A program made the translations under genes and the position numbers. The notes under the pieces were generated by a model that was given only the letters and a program-made list of their open reading frames with translations, was not told where the DNA came from and made no database searches. Shown here piece after piece: positions 1 through 7,902 of a stretch of 64,000 bases of DNA. Each line of letters opens with the position of its first letter. Positions within the stretch are counted from its first letter, which is position 1. The DNA is taken from the NCBI RefSeq assembly GCF_004363005.1, contig NZ_SNYH01000002.1, positions 496,001-560,000 on the forward strand, written 5' to 3'. The stretch comes from Tenacibaculum caenipelagi (GTDB lineage: Bacteria; Bacteroidota; Bacteroidia; Flavobacteriales; Flavobacteriaceae).

Positions 1-954
1 GCGTTATCTATTTTAAACATGGGCTTTATGCGTGGATTATCTCCGTATTATATGCAAAGCACCCCACACATCACAAAATGGATAACAGATTTGTTGGTAG
101 ACGATACGTATTTGCAAAATAATGGTTTTACCATGTTAGGTGAAGTAGCAACGGTAGGATATCACAACCATTATTACGAAGTTTTAGGAAAAACGAATCC
201 GCATAATAAAATGTTATCGACCTTGTGGCGTGAGAGTCCGTTTACAAAAATTAGCTCCAATCAACGTGTGCTTACCATGGCTGCTTTATTACATGTAGAT
301 TATCAAGAAAAATTATTGTTGACTGCTTTAATAGATGCATCACCTTATAATACTACTACTTGGGTTCAACGTTATTTAAAAGCTTATTTAGCTCCTTTAT
401 TGCATTGTTTCTATAAGTACGAATTTGTGTTTATGCCACACGGAGAAAATCTTATTCTAGTATTAGAAGAAAGCACTCCTGTACATGTTTTAATGAAAGA
501 CATTACGGAAGAAGTAATTGTTTTTAATGAAGAAATACACTTACCAGAACACGCTGAAAGATTGTTTACTAAAACTTCTGATAAAATGAAAGTGCTAACC
601 ATTTTTACAGATGTTTTCGATTGCTTTTTCCGTTTTATGGCACAACAATTAGACAGTTATGCAAACTTTTCAGAAGAAAACTTCTGGGAATTGGTGGCAG
701 AATGTGTGTATGAGTATCAGGAAGAGCATCCTGAGTTTATAGAAAAATATAAACGATATGATTTGTTTGTTGATGAGTTTGATCGCTGTTGTTTAAATAG
801 ATTACAATTAAGCAATACAAAACAAATGTTGAGTTTAGCTAATCCAATCGAGAGCTTAAAACTGAAAGGAACTTTAGAAAATCCATTAGCGAAATTTAAA
901 AAAGAAGTAGAAGTAAAAAGTTACTCTAAAGATATAGAATTTAAAAAGAATTAA
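1..954 (+). CDS. IucA/IucC-family siderophore synthetase, C-terminal part (5' end outside window)
   Basis: The reading frame is open to the left edge, so only the last 317 residues are seen. They match the C-terminal half of NRPS-independent siderophore (NIS) synthetases, including the FhuF-like thumb domain with the motif PHGENLILVLEE near residue 146 followed by KDITEEVIVF. NIS synthetases are cytoplasmic enzymes that use ATP to condense carboxylates such as citrate or succinyl-hydroxamates with amines or alcohols to build hydroxamate or carboxylate siderophores. The stop codon directly abuts the ATG of the next gene, so the two are probably co-transcribed and translationally coupled. The substrate, for example aerobactin-like or desferrioxamine/bisucaberin-like, cannot be told from this part. 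The adjacent receptor and reductase genes fit a siderophore locus. Family call is firm; product is open. Confidence 0.88.
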   Translation, partial: ALSILNMGFMRGLSPYYMQSTPHITKWITDLLVDDTYLQNNGFTMLGEVATVGYHNHYYEVLGKTNPHNKMLSTLWRESPFTKISSNQRVLTMAALLHVDYQEKLLLTALIDASPYNTTTWVQRYLKAYLAPLLHCFYKYEFVFMPHGENLILVLEESTPVHVLMKDITEEVIVFNEEIHLPEHAERLFTKTSDKMKVLTIFTDVFDCFFRFMAQQLDSYANFSEENFWELVAECVYEYQEEHPEFIEKYKRYDLFVDEFDRCCLNRLQLSNTKQMLSLANPIESLKLKGTLENPLAKFKKEVEVKSYSKDIEFKKN

Positions 955-2055
955 ATGGAAAAACAAAATAGAGTAAGAGCTGTAGACTTTGTAAGAGGGT
1001 TTAGTGTTCTTGTTATGATTCCAGTGCATGTGATGATGATTTTTTCAAGTATGGATACTTGGGAAAATTCGATAACTGGAAATATAGCTCAGTTATTAGA
1101 AAGAGGATCACCTGTTTTCCTTATTGTAATGGGGATTTCATTTGCATTCTCAAGAAACTCAAATAAAAAAGGAATTCTTAAAAAAGCGTTATTCATTATT
1201 ACTTTAGGGTACATTTTAAACTTCTTAAGATTTATAGTGCCACTTTTGTTTTTTGGAGGTTTCCCAGAAAGCTTTGTAAAGGCAAGCGGGCTTCAAGTAA
1301 GTGATTCATATAGCATGCTAAACTACTTCTTAAAAGGAGATATGTTTCAATTGATTGGTATATCATTATTTTTAATAGGTATATCGTTTAAGTTCTTAAT
1401 TAAAAATAAAAACATACTTATAGTTATTGCATTGGTTGTCATGTGGCTTTCAAAAGTAGTAAGTGGTATTCAACTAGGAATTCCTGGGGTAGATTATGTT
1501 TTAAATCTTATTTGGGGTAATAACTTTGATGTATACTTCCCTTTATTTCCGTGGATTTCCTTTATTCTGATGGGGTTATATCTAGGATTAAGATATCAGG
1601 AAGCATCTGAAAACGCTGATAAATCTTTATTCAGACCAATGTTGTATATCGGTATCGTTTTTCTCGTAATAGGGAAGTTACTATGTGATTATAATTATGA
1701 GTACCATTTTGGAGATTATTATCATTTAGGTCCAGGAGGAAGTATGGGGTTAATGGGATGTATTTTAGTTCTTTTCTGGGTGTATTATTTAATAGAGCGA
1801 AATCTGCCTAAGAACAATTATGTAAGTAAGTTGTTCTTTTACTGCAGTAAAAATGTCACTCCTTTTTATATCATACAATGGGTGTTAATTTACTGGTTGT
1901 TAGTGTTTTCGGAGTTCTCGGCTTATAGTGAACCAATGGTTTTAGCCATTATGTTAGCTGTAAACTTAGGAACTTTTGGATTATTGTATCTATTTAACAA
2001 ATACAAGGTTGCTAAGAGAAGTAAAAAAACAAGAGTAGTACAACAAATGGTATAA
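955..2055 (+). CDS. Multi-pass membrane acyltransferase-like protein (DUF1624/HGSNAT type)
   Basis: This 366-residue protein has about ten hydrophobic segments. It opens with the family signature R-x-x-x-x-D-F-x-R-G (residues 7-15) followed by an MIPVH His, and has a later FPLFPWISFILMG segment. Both features resemble DUF1624 and heparan-alpha-glucosaminide N-acetyltransferase-like proteins, which carry acyl groups across the membrane. It starts at the base after the synthetase stop and ends 2 nt before the hydrolase, so it is the second gene of a tight operon. I infer that it modifies the siderophore or an envelope sugar, or helps export. No acyl donor or acceptor can be read from the sequence. 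The start is fixed by the abutting upstream stop. Confidence 0.7.
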   Translation: MEKQNRVRAVDFVRGFSVLVMIPVHVMMIFSSMDTWENSITGNIAQLLERGSPVFLIVMGISFAFSRNSNKKGILKKALFIITLGYILNFLRFIVPLLFFGGFPESFVKASGLQVSDSYSMLNYFLKGDMFQLIGISLFLIGISFKFLIKNKNILIVIALVVMWLSKVVSGIQLGIPGVDYVLNLIWGNNFDVYFPLFPWISFILMGLYLGLRYQEASENADKSLFRPMLYIGIVFLVIGKLLCDYNYEYHFGDYYHLGPGGSMGLMGCILVLFWVYYLIERNLPKNNYVSKLFFYCSKNVTPFYIIQWVLIYWLLVFSEFSAYSEPMVLAIMLAVNLGTFGLLYLFNKYKVAKRSKKTRVVQQMV

Positions 2056-2057
2056 GT

Positions 2058-3086
2058 ATGAGGAAGTTATTAGTTATTATTGTTGTTTTATTACAGTTTA
2101 AATCCGTAGCACAAGCAAAACTAGCAGGGAGCTATGGATTAGACCTCGCTGTTCAAGAATTTTTAGAGGTTATCCATTCTTATCAAGGTCCACCATTGCA
2201 AAATTTACCGTTAGATGTAGGAAGGTTGGCGATGGAGAATATGCAAAAAGATTCAACCCTAACGTATAACAAAGTTACTTTTACCAAAACTATTTTTAAG
2301 GAAGGGAATCGAAAAATAAACGCAGTAATAATAAAGCCAAAAAAGGCAGAAAAATTACTCCCTACATTAATATACTTTCATGGAGGAGGTTGGGTGTTCA
2401 ATAGCTTTGAAACACACAAACGTTTAATGCGAGACATTGCTTTAAAAGCAAACGTAGGAGTGGTTTTTGTAGAATATTCAAGAGCACCAGAAGTAAAGTA
2501 TCCTGTAGCAAATGAAGAAGGATATACAGCAGCTTTATTTATATCGAAATATGGAAAAAGATATGGATTAGATTCAAACAGAATTATAGTTGGCGGTGAC
2601 AGTGTAGGAGGAAATATGGCAACAGTTATAGCAATGAAGGCAAAAGAGGAAGGAGTTCCTAAAATTCTTGGGCAAGTGTTGTTGTATCCTGTAACCGATA
2701 CTAATTTAAACACCAAATCATACGAACAATTTTCAAAAGGACATTATTTAACTAGGGCTACTATGAAATGGTTCTGGGAAGTATACGCTCCTGATAAAAG
2801 TACACAATCACTAACAACTGTAGCTCCTTTAAAAACTAGTTTAGAAGAACTTAAAGGTTTGCCTAAAACTCTTTTAATAACGGCAGAATATGATGTGCTA
2901 AGAGATGAAGGAGAAGCATATGCTAAAAAGTTAAGAATGGCTAAAGTACCAGTTGTTTCAACAAGATATGGAGGAACAATACATGATTTTATAGTACTAA
3001 ATGCTTTGAGAGAAACCGAAACATCAAAAGCAGCTGTAGTACAAGTGTGTACTTTTTTAAAGAACAATTTTTATAAGAATAATTAA
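2058..3086 (+). CDS. Exported alpha/beta hydrolase (HSL/carboxylesterase type)
   Basis: A 342-residue protein with an N-terminal signal peptide (about residues 1-20, ending SVAQA). The oxyanion-hole motif HGGGW is at 108-112, the nucleophile elbow GDSVGGN near 180, the acid in EYDVLRDEG near 277 and the His in the IHDF motif near 308. This is the alpha/beta hydrolase fold-3 (hormone-sensitive lipase-like) arrangement, with the triad complete. Such enzymes hydrolyse ester bonds of small acyl substrates. The export signal puts it in the periplasm or at the surface. It lies between an acyltransferase-like and a hydroxylase-like gene with 2-nt gaps on both sides. A role in trimming or releasing iron from a siderophore ester is inference from context only. 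Confidence 0.8.
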   Translation: MRKLLVIIVVLLQFKSVAQAKLAGSYGLDLAVQEFLEVIHSYQGPPLQNLPLDVGRLAMENMQKDSTLTYNKVTFTKTIFKEGNRKINAVIIKPKKAEKLLPTLIYFHGGGWVFNSFETHKRLMRDIALKANVGVVFVEYSRAPEVKYPVANEEGYTAALFISKYGKRYGLDSNRIIVGGDSVGGNMATVIAMKAKEEGVPKILGQVLLYPVTDTNLNTKSYEQFSKGHYLTRATMKWFWEVYAPDKSTQSLTTVAPLKTSLEELKGLPKTLLITAEYDVLRDEGEAYAKKLRMAKVPVVSTRYGGTIHDFIVLNALRETETSKAAVVQVCTFLKNNFYKNN

Positions 3087-3088
3087 AA

Positions 3089-4054
3089 ATGGATTTATCA
3101 TCTATAAAAACACTTGTAGGTCAATTAGAACATATGAGTATAATAGTACTTGTTTTAATGTTAGTTGAATGGGGAATTCTTATTGTAACAAGTTATGTAG
3201 AAAAAAATAAAGAAGGTGTGGTTAGTATTGTATCTTATTTAGTACAAAGTATTCCGTATTTTCTATTGTCAAAAGTATTGATTGTAGGCACCATGTTTTT
3301 GTTATATGAAAATAAGTTGTTCAATTTGGGGTTTCAATGGTATATATGGATAACAGCTTACTTGTTGTACGACTTTACAGTGTTTTTTATTCATTTATTA
3401 GGACATAAAGTTCGAGTTTTATGGTGTATTCATGGTGTACATCATACTGCAGAAGAAATGAATTTAACTGTAGTTGCAAGAGGGTCAATCTTTGATGTAT
3501 TTTTTACTCCGTTCAATTTTATATGGCTTCCAATAATAGGATTTCACCCATTAATGATTTTTGTAATTGAGCCTATAGCAAGATTATATGCTACTTTAAC
3601 ACATATAAATGAAAAAGTTATTGGGAATCAAAAATGGTTGGATAAGATATTAATTACTCCTTCAGTTCACAGGGTACATCATGCTAAAAATCATATTTAT
3701 TTAGATAGAAATTATGGCGAGACCTTTAGTATTTGGGATCGTTTATTTAAAACCTTTCAAAAAGAGTTAGAGAATGAAAAAATTCAATATGGAATTATGC
3801 ATGACAAGTTGAATAGCGAAAATATATGGCATGTACAGTTTTTATTATGGAAAGAATTATGGATAGACATTAAAAAAGCACCAAGATTGATAGATAAGAT
3901 AAAGTATATTTTCATGCCTCCAGGTTGGAACCACATTGATGGAGGGAGAAAGGCAAGAGAGTACAGAAATGATGCCTGGGTAAATAAATATGACAAAGAA
4001 GAGAGTTTAAATTTAGACCCTAGTTTTAAAGGTTATGAGAATAAGTCTTTCTAA
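3089..4054 (+). CDS. Sterol desaturase / fatty acid hydroxylase superfamily membrane protein
   Basis: A 321-residue integral membrane protein carrying the His clusters of the di-iron fatty-acid-hydroxylase superfamily: H102-x3-H106, H115-x2-H118-H119 and H194-x2-H197-H198. Several hydrophobic segments precede and separate them. The family uses oxygen and two irons to hydroxylate or desaturate lipid chains, or to cleave alkylglycerol ethers. It is the last gene of the four-gene siderophore operon (2-nt gap to the hydrolase). Its 3' end overlaps the convergent AraC-type gene by 29 bp. Substrate unknown. Its place beside an NIS synthetase and an acyltransferase-like gene suggests either a lipid tail on the siderophore or a membrane-lipid function that is iron-controlled. 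Confidence 0.8.
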   Translation: MDLSSIKTLVGQLEHMSIIVLVLMLVEWGILIVTSYVEKNKEGVVSIVSYLVQSIPYFLLSKVLIVGTMFLLYENKLFNLGFQWYIWITAYLLYDFTVFFIHLLGHKVRVLWCIHGVHHTAEEMNLTVVARGSIFDVFFTPFNFIWLPIIGFHPLMIFVIEPIARLYATLTHINEKVIGNQKWLDKILITPSVHRVHHAKNHIYLDRNYGETFSIWDRLFKTFQKELENEKIQYGIMHDKLNSENIWHVQFLLWKELWIDIKKAPRLIDKIKYIFMPPGWNHIDGGRKAREYRNDAWVNKYDKEESLNLDPSFKGYENKSF

Positions 4055-4994
4055 ACTCTTTAGGAGTAACTTTTTCAAACTTTTTAAAAGCAGCTGTAAA
4101 ATGAGTAGGATTTTTATACCCTACCATATCAGCTACTTCATAAATAGGTTTTTGAGTGTGGATTAATAAGTTTTTAGCCTTCTCCATTCTTAATTTTTTA
4201 GCGTAATTAAAAATAGTTTCATTAAACAATTTTTTAAACTCATTTTTTAGAACATTTTGATTCAATAATACTTTACGAGCAAGTTGTTGTATGGATATTT
4301 GTTCATGTAGATTTGTTTGAAGTATAGTTTCTACCTTATATATTTTCTTAAGAATGTTTTCATTAGAACTGCTTGTTTTTTCTGTACGAACAGCTAACTG
4401 CAGATGTAGCAATTCTAAAATTTTTGATTCTAAAAAAAGACGTTTAAGTAACCCTTTTTGTGAATTAAGGAGTATTTCGGTAACAATTTTCTCCATATTA
4501 GAAGTTAACTGTTGAGTGAAATTTTCCTTTTTTTTTAAGCCAAGAGCTTTATCATTGGACAAAAGAGCTTGCATTTGGTGTTTCTGTATGAAATAATCAT
4601 ACATTCTAATTTTAATCTCGTTTATAGGCTTATCTCTATAAAAAAATGTTTTATTGTCTATATTGCTATTATATAAGAGACAGCTTTCATTTTTTTCGAG
4701 GATAAGGTCATTTTTGAAATTGGAAGCACGGATAATTTTTTCTCCCTCAATTAAAACAGAAAGTTCTAAAATACTTATGTTATCATTTGATATAAAAAGA
4801 AAATCCTCTTTAAATCTAGCATTAATAACATTAATTAATAGACCATCAAAATAATAACTAGTAACAAACCCCTTACCATAGGCGGGATTAATTGTAAATA
4901 TAGAGGTCTTTATACCGCAATCTAAACTTTCAGTTTGTAGCTGCAATATTTTTTTTAACTCTGGTGTTTCGCTGTTGGCAATAGCAATTTCCAT
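4026..4994 (-). CDS. AraC-family transcriptional regulator
   Basis: A 322-residue protein whose last ~85 residues form the two helix-turn-helix motifs of AraC/XylS regulators (QQLARKVLLN... then YEVADMVGYKNPTHFTAAFKKF...TPKEFRK). The N-terminal ~220 residues have no motif I can name and would hold the effector domain. It lies in the same direction as, and downstream of, the PepSY reductase gene, and convergent to the siderophore operon. The arrangement resembles PchR/YbtA-type regulators that switch on siderophore synthesis and receptor genes when ferric-siderophore is sensed. That role is inferred from position. The start ATG has no better alternative nearby. Confidence 0.85.
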   Translation of the reverse strand: MEIAIANSETPELKKILQLQTESLDCGIKTSIFTINPAYGKGFVTSYYFDGLLINVINARFKEDFLFISNDNISILELSVLIEGEKIIRASNFKNDLILEKNESCLLYNSNIDNKTFFYRDKPINEIKIRMYDYFIQKHQMQALLSNDKALGLKKKENFTQQLTSNMEKIVTEILLNSQKGLLKRLFLESKILELLHLQLAVRTEKTSSSNENILKKIYKVETILQTNLHEQISIQQLARKVLLNQNVLKNEFKKLFNETIFNYAKKLRMEKAKNLLIHTQKPIYEVADMVGYKNPTHFTAAFKKFEKVTPKEFRKTYSHNL

Positions 4995-5037
4995 GAAATA
5001 TAGGGGGACTAGGAAATGAAGAATAAGCCGATGGAAT

Positions 5038-5071
5038 AAGTGACAAGGTTATTTTGAATATCTTGTCACTT
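5038..5071. promoter_or_regulatory. 10-bp perfect inverted repeat between regulator and reductase genes
   Basis: AAGTGACAAG (5038-5047) and CTTGTCACTT (5062-5071) are exact reverse complements separated by 14 nt. A further partial copy, TTGTGTCAC, follows on the right. It sits 44 bp upstream of the AraC-type gene start and 35 bp past the stop of the PepSY gene on the - strand. It could be a regulator operator or a hairpin ending the PepSY transcript. There is no clear T-tract in either direction, which favours an operator. Confidence 0.45.
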
Positions 5072-5105
5072 GTGTCACGGTGTTTAAAAGGTTTTAATGA
5101 CTTAG

Positions 5106-7181
5106 TTAGTGGTCTTTAATCCATTTGTAAATATTAATGATTAAAAATACACTTGCTATAGCTACTAAAAGAAGCATGAATATTTCAGAGATGTTACTCG
5201 CTTCATGCATAATGGCTTCAAATAAATGGTATACGTTGTATAACCCAGCAATACTTGCCCAAATTAGTGAGATTATCTTAAACCATTTTTTAGAAATCTC
5301 AATGGTTAGTAAACCAAAAAGTAAGCACATTCCTTCAAATAGTATACGGTATATATGATGTGCAAAAGGAGCTTCACCTGTTGCACCCTCCATTACTAAG
5401 GTTTCATTGTAATATATATTGAACAGTCCGTAAATGTGGTGAACTATCCAGCCAATTGCTAAAAATATCCAAAGTATTATAATTTTTGTTCTCATAGGTA
5501 TGTGGTTTTTATTTTTTAATAATTGATTGTTCTTTTCAGTATTTAAAACCTGAGTTGTTTTTTGAGTTTCTTCTGCTAACAACTGCTTACGATTTTTGTA
5601 ATCTATAGGATGTTTTGTAAAAGCACTTTTGGCTTTTGCTTCTGGTTTAATTTTAAAATAGATGAATAGTGCAGTAATTGAAATGCCTATCCATAATAAA
5701 TCGATTGTAAGGATATCAAATTGTCTAGCCTTATACGTGTTCCAAATCCAGTTGTTGGAAACTATACCACTAGCAATTGGAACTAAAAATCCAAGAATAG
5801 CTCCTGTTAGAAGAGTGATTTTATTAGTAAAGTAATTATTTCTCTTGAACCTGAAGTAAATGGTAGCTAATAACCAAATAACAAAAAACCAAGTATATAA
5901 AATACTCATTTTTTGGGTTTGATAGTTTTCTGGCAGAAGTTTTACTACCAAGAAAAATAAAGTAATAATAGGATACAAAGACAAACAAATAGCAAGATAT
6001 ATATGTCCTATTTTAGCTGTGTATAAACGCTGTTTTAAACTCATACTTTTCTTATTACGAGCTTCTATCCATATGAGTACACCAGTAATAATTACAAAAC
6101 AAGTGATAAGCGCAAGAATAAAGTAAATTATTTTTACAGCAATACCTCCAAAATTGCCATAATGTAAGCGACTTACAGAAAGTTGAATATCATCTGTATA
6201 CTTACTTTCATTAGGATTTCTTACAATCGAAGTTTCATCTGTCTCGAAATCATAAAATATCATTCCAGAACTTAAAAAACGTTCTTTATAATCCAGTTCG
6301 CCAATCAAGCAATATTTCATGTTGGTACCTCCATAGTTTTTAATTAAAACATAGTTTGAATTAAAATGAGACCAACGGTTGGCATTCTCTTTTACAAACT
6401 GGTTTACACTAGGAATTTCTTTATCTGTTTTAGCAATCCACTCATATGATGTACGGTCAGGACGTAAATCTTCCATTAGTTTATCTTGATCTCCACCGTA
6501 TAAAAAGTTTGCAGGAAGTAAAACAAACAAGCTTAAACAAAAATAAGTTGCTGTAACTGCGTACATAAACTGAAAAGGAAGTCCAATGATACCTAATGCA
6601 GTATGAGCATCTGTCCACACCCTTTTTAAAGAAACTTTTGGGTTGAATTGATAAAAATTTGAGACGATTTTTTTCCAATGTACAATCACACCAGTAACAA
6701 TGGCAAATAAAAAGAATAAGGATACAAAACCAGCAAGATAAATTCCTATAGTGGGGATTTGCGTAAAGAAATGTAAACGGTATAAAAATTCGCCTAAACC
6801 ATATTTTTCTACATAAGATGCTGTTTCACCAGTATGAATATTTATTGCCTGATAGTTTTGATATTTAGCTTCATCAGGAATATTTACTGTGTCTTTTGCT
6901 GCTGAAGTTAAGACATAGATGTTGTCACTTTTATGCCCTAAGTAAAAGCGAATGTCTCTACTCGTTAGATGATGATTTTCTGAGAGCTTTTCTAATAAAA
7001 AATCATAATCAATGTTTTCTCTAGCAATGTTTTGTGAATGCTTACCATCTTCCCAGGCTTCAATTTCGTCTTTAAAAAGCGCAAAGGCACCCGTGAAAAA
7101 AATCACATACAAGGCTACACTTATAACAATACCACTAACTGTATGTGTATTGAAAAACACATTGTAATTTCTGTTACTCAT
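5106..7181 (-). CDS. PepSY-associated TM protein, ferric-siderophore reductase-like, with extra C-terminal membrane module
   Basis: The best start is the ATG at 7181. It shares one base with the stop of the upstream gene (TAATG) and gives MSNRNYNVFFNTHTVSG, the usual opening of PepSY_TM proteins. The 29 in-frame codons further upstream lie inside the neighbour. The 691-residue protein has the PepSY_TM layout: a first TM helix, a periplasmic PepSY loop (~35-150), then paired TM helices with His residues (IVHWKKI, WTDAHTALG, RLHYGNFGG) able to hold haem. Family members such as FpvG-like reductases reduce ferric siderophores in the inner membrane or periplasm. After a basic linker the last ~130 residues (from an internal Met at 563) form a separate four-helix His-containing membrane module, not part of the core family as I know it. 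Confidence 0.82.
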   Translation of the reverse strand: MSNRNYNVFFNTHTVSGIVISVALYVIFFTGAFALFKDEIEAWEDGKHSQNIARENIDYDFLLEKLSENHHLTSRDIRFYLGHKSDNIYVLTSAAKDTVNIPDEAKYQNYQAINIHTGETASYVEKYGLGEFLYRLHFFTQIPTIGIYLAGFVSLFFLFAIVTGVIVHWKKIVSNFYQFNPKVSLKRVWTDAHTALGIIGLPFQFMYAVTATYFCLSLFVLLPANFLYGGDQDKLMEDLRPDRTSYEWIAKTDKEIPSVNQFVKENANRWSHFNSNYVLIKNYGGTNMKYCLIGELDYKERFLSSGMIFYDFETDETSIVRNPNESKYTDDIQLSVSRLHYGNFGGIAVKIIYFILALITCFVIITGVLIWIEARNKKSMSLKQRLYTAKIGHIYLAICLSLYPIITLFFLVVKLLPENYQTQKMSILYTWFFVIWLLATIYFRFKRNNYFTNKITLLTGAILGFLVPIASGIVSNNWIWNTYKARQFDILTIDLLWIGISITALFIYFKIKPEAKAKSAFTKHPIDYKNRKQLLAEETQKTTQVLNTEKNNQLLKNKNHIPMRTKIIILWIFLAIGWIVHHIYGLFNIYYNETLVMEGATGEAPFAHHIYRILFEGMCLLFGLLTIEISKKWFKIISLIWASIAGLYNVYHLFEAIMHEASNISEIFMLLLVAIASVFLIINIYKWIKDH

Positions 7182-7483
7182 TATACAAACGGATTTTGTT
7201 GGTTTCCTAAGTAGTAGATTATATATAGGATTATTGAAATTATGATATATAAAATCCAAGCTTTCCACCCATTTTTAAACAAGTAAGGAACAATTAGCAA
7301 AGCTCCCCATACAATAAAAATGGTGTAGATAGAAGTAATGAGTACTTCTTTAGGGTTGGGTAACCATAAGACTAAACATAAATGTAGCAAGGCACTTATG
7401 ATATATCCACCAATTAAACCAGCAGATATTTTTGCAAACTGTTGCCAAGGTGATTGGTTTAAATATTTAGAATTAGCAGGCAT
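7181..7483 (-). CDS. Small membrane protein of siderophore locus (DUF3649-like)
   Basis: A 100-residue protein with three hydrophobic segments (residues ~18-40, 47-66, 74-92). It lies between another small membrane protein (1-nt gap at 7484) and the PepSY reductase (TAATG overlap), so all three are one translational unit. In many proteobacterial iron-uptake loci two such small membrane proteins (DUF3649 and DUF3325) accompany the PepSY reductase. I infer the same role here from size, topology and gene order. Sequence identity with those families was not tested. Confidence 0.6.
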   Translation of the reverse strand: MPANSKYLNQSPWQQFAKISAGLIGGYIISALLHLCLVLWLPNPKEVLITSIYTIFIVWGALLIVPYLFKNGWKAWILYIIISIILYIIYYLGNQQNPFV

Positions 7484-7484
7484 A

Positions 7485-7814
7485 TTAAAAGAAGAATTCT
7501 ATTAAAAAGGTTAACATATATAAGACAGTTAAAGAGACGTGGTTTATCACTCTTAAAGGAGTAATGAGAATGATAAGACTTAAAAAAAGTGAAGTAGCCA
7601 CAATCCATGTAATAATTCCTGCAGAAAGTCCAAAAAATGCGATGGATAAGAATAAACCTATAAGTAAGAGGATTACTCCAGTTATTTTGGTGAAAAATCT
7701 ATTAGATTGAATCCATTTTTGCAAGGAAAAACTATCAGATAAATAAGCTTTTTCGGAGGAGTTATATAAGGTATAGCATCCGATAAAAATAAAAAAAAAG
7801 ATGATTGTTTTCAT
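7485..7814 (-). CDS. Small membrane protein of siderophore locus (DUF3325-like)
   Basis: A 109-residue protein with about four hydrophobic segments and almost no charged loop. It is the first gene after the TonB-dependent receptor on the - strand and is followed after 1 nt by a second small membrane protein and then the PepSY reductase. The order receptor, DUF3325-like, DUF3649-like, PepSY is known from siderophore uptake loci, and this is the reason for the tentative name. No motif identifies a function. It could be an accessory subunit that stabilises the reductase. Confidence 0.58.
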   Translation of the reverse strand: MKTIIFFFIFIGCYTLYNSSEKAYLSDSFSLQKWIQSNRFFTKITGVILLLIGLFLSIAFFGLSAGIITWIVATSLFLSLIILITPLRVINHVSLTVLYMLTFLIEFFF

Positions 7815-7833
7815 AGTGATTTATTGAAATAGC

Positions 7834-7863
7834 AAAACCCTGAACATAAAAATTCAGAGTTTT
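7834..7863 (-). terminator. Hairpin after the siderophore receptor gene (terminator or attenuator)
   Basis: AAAACCCTGAA (7834-7844) and TTCAGAGTTTT (7853-7863) pair completely in the - strand RNA if one G-U pair is allowed, with an 8-nt loop. It lies 40 nt past the receptor stop and 20 nt before the next - strand gene. The RNA ends in only four U after the stem, so partial read-through into the reductase genes is likely. Confidence 0.6.
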
Positions 7864-7902
7864 GTGTTTGCAACATTTAATAATTCAAATAGCTATTCAT
7901 AT

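Noticed and set aside
2378..3067. Two - strand reading frames of over 100 codons
   Set aside because: They lie wholly inside the alpha/beta hydrolase, have no motif or start context, and the + strand protein has a complete catalytic triad.
7182..7268. Longer N-terminus for the PepSY protein
   Set aside because: The extension lies inside the neighbouring gene, is rich in Asn/Leu with no conservation logic, and the internal ATG has a TAATG overlap typical of operons.
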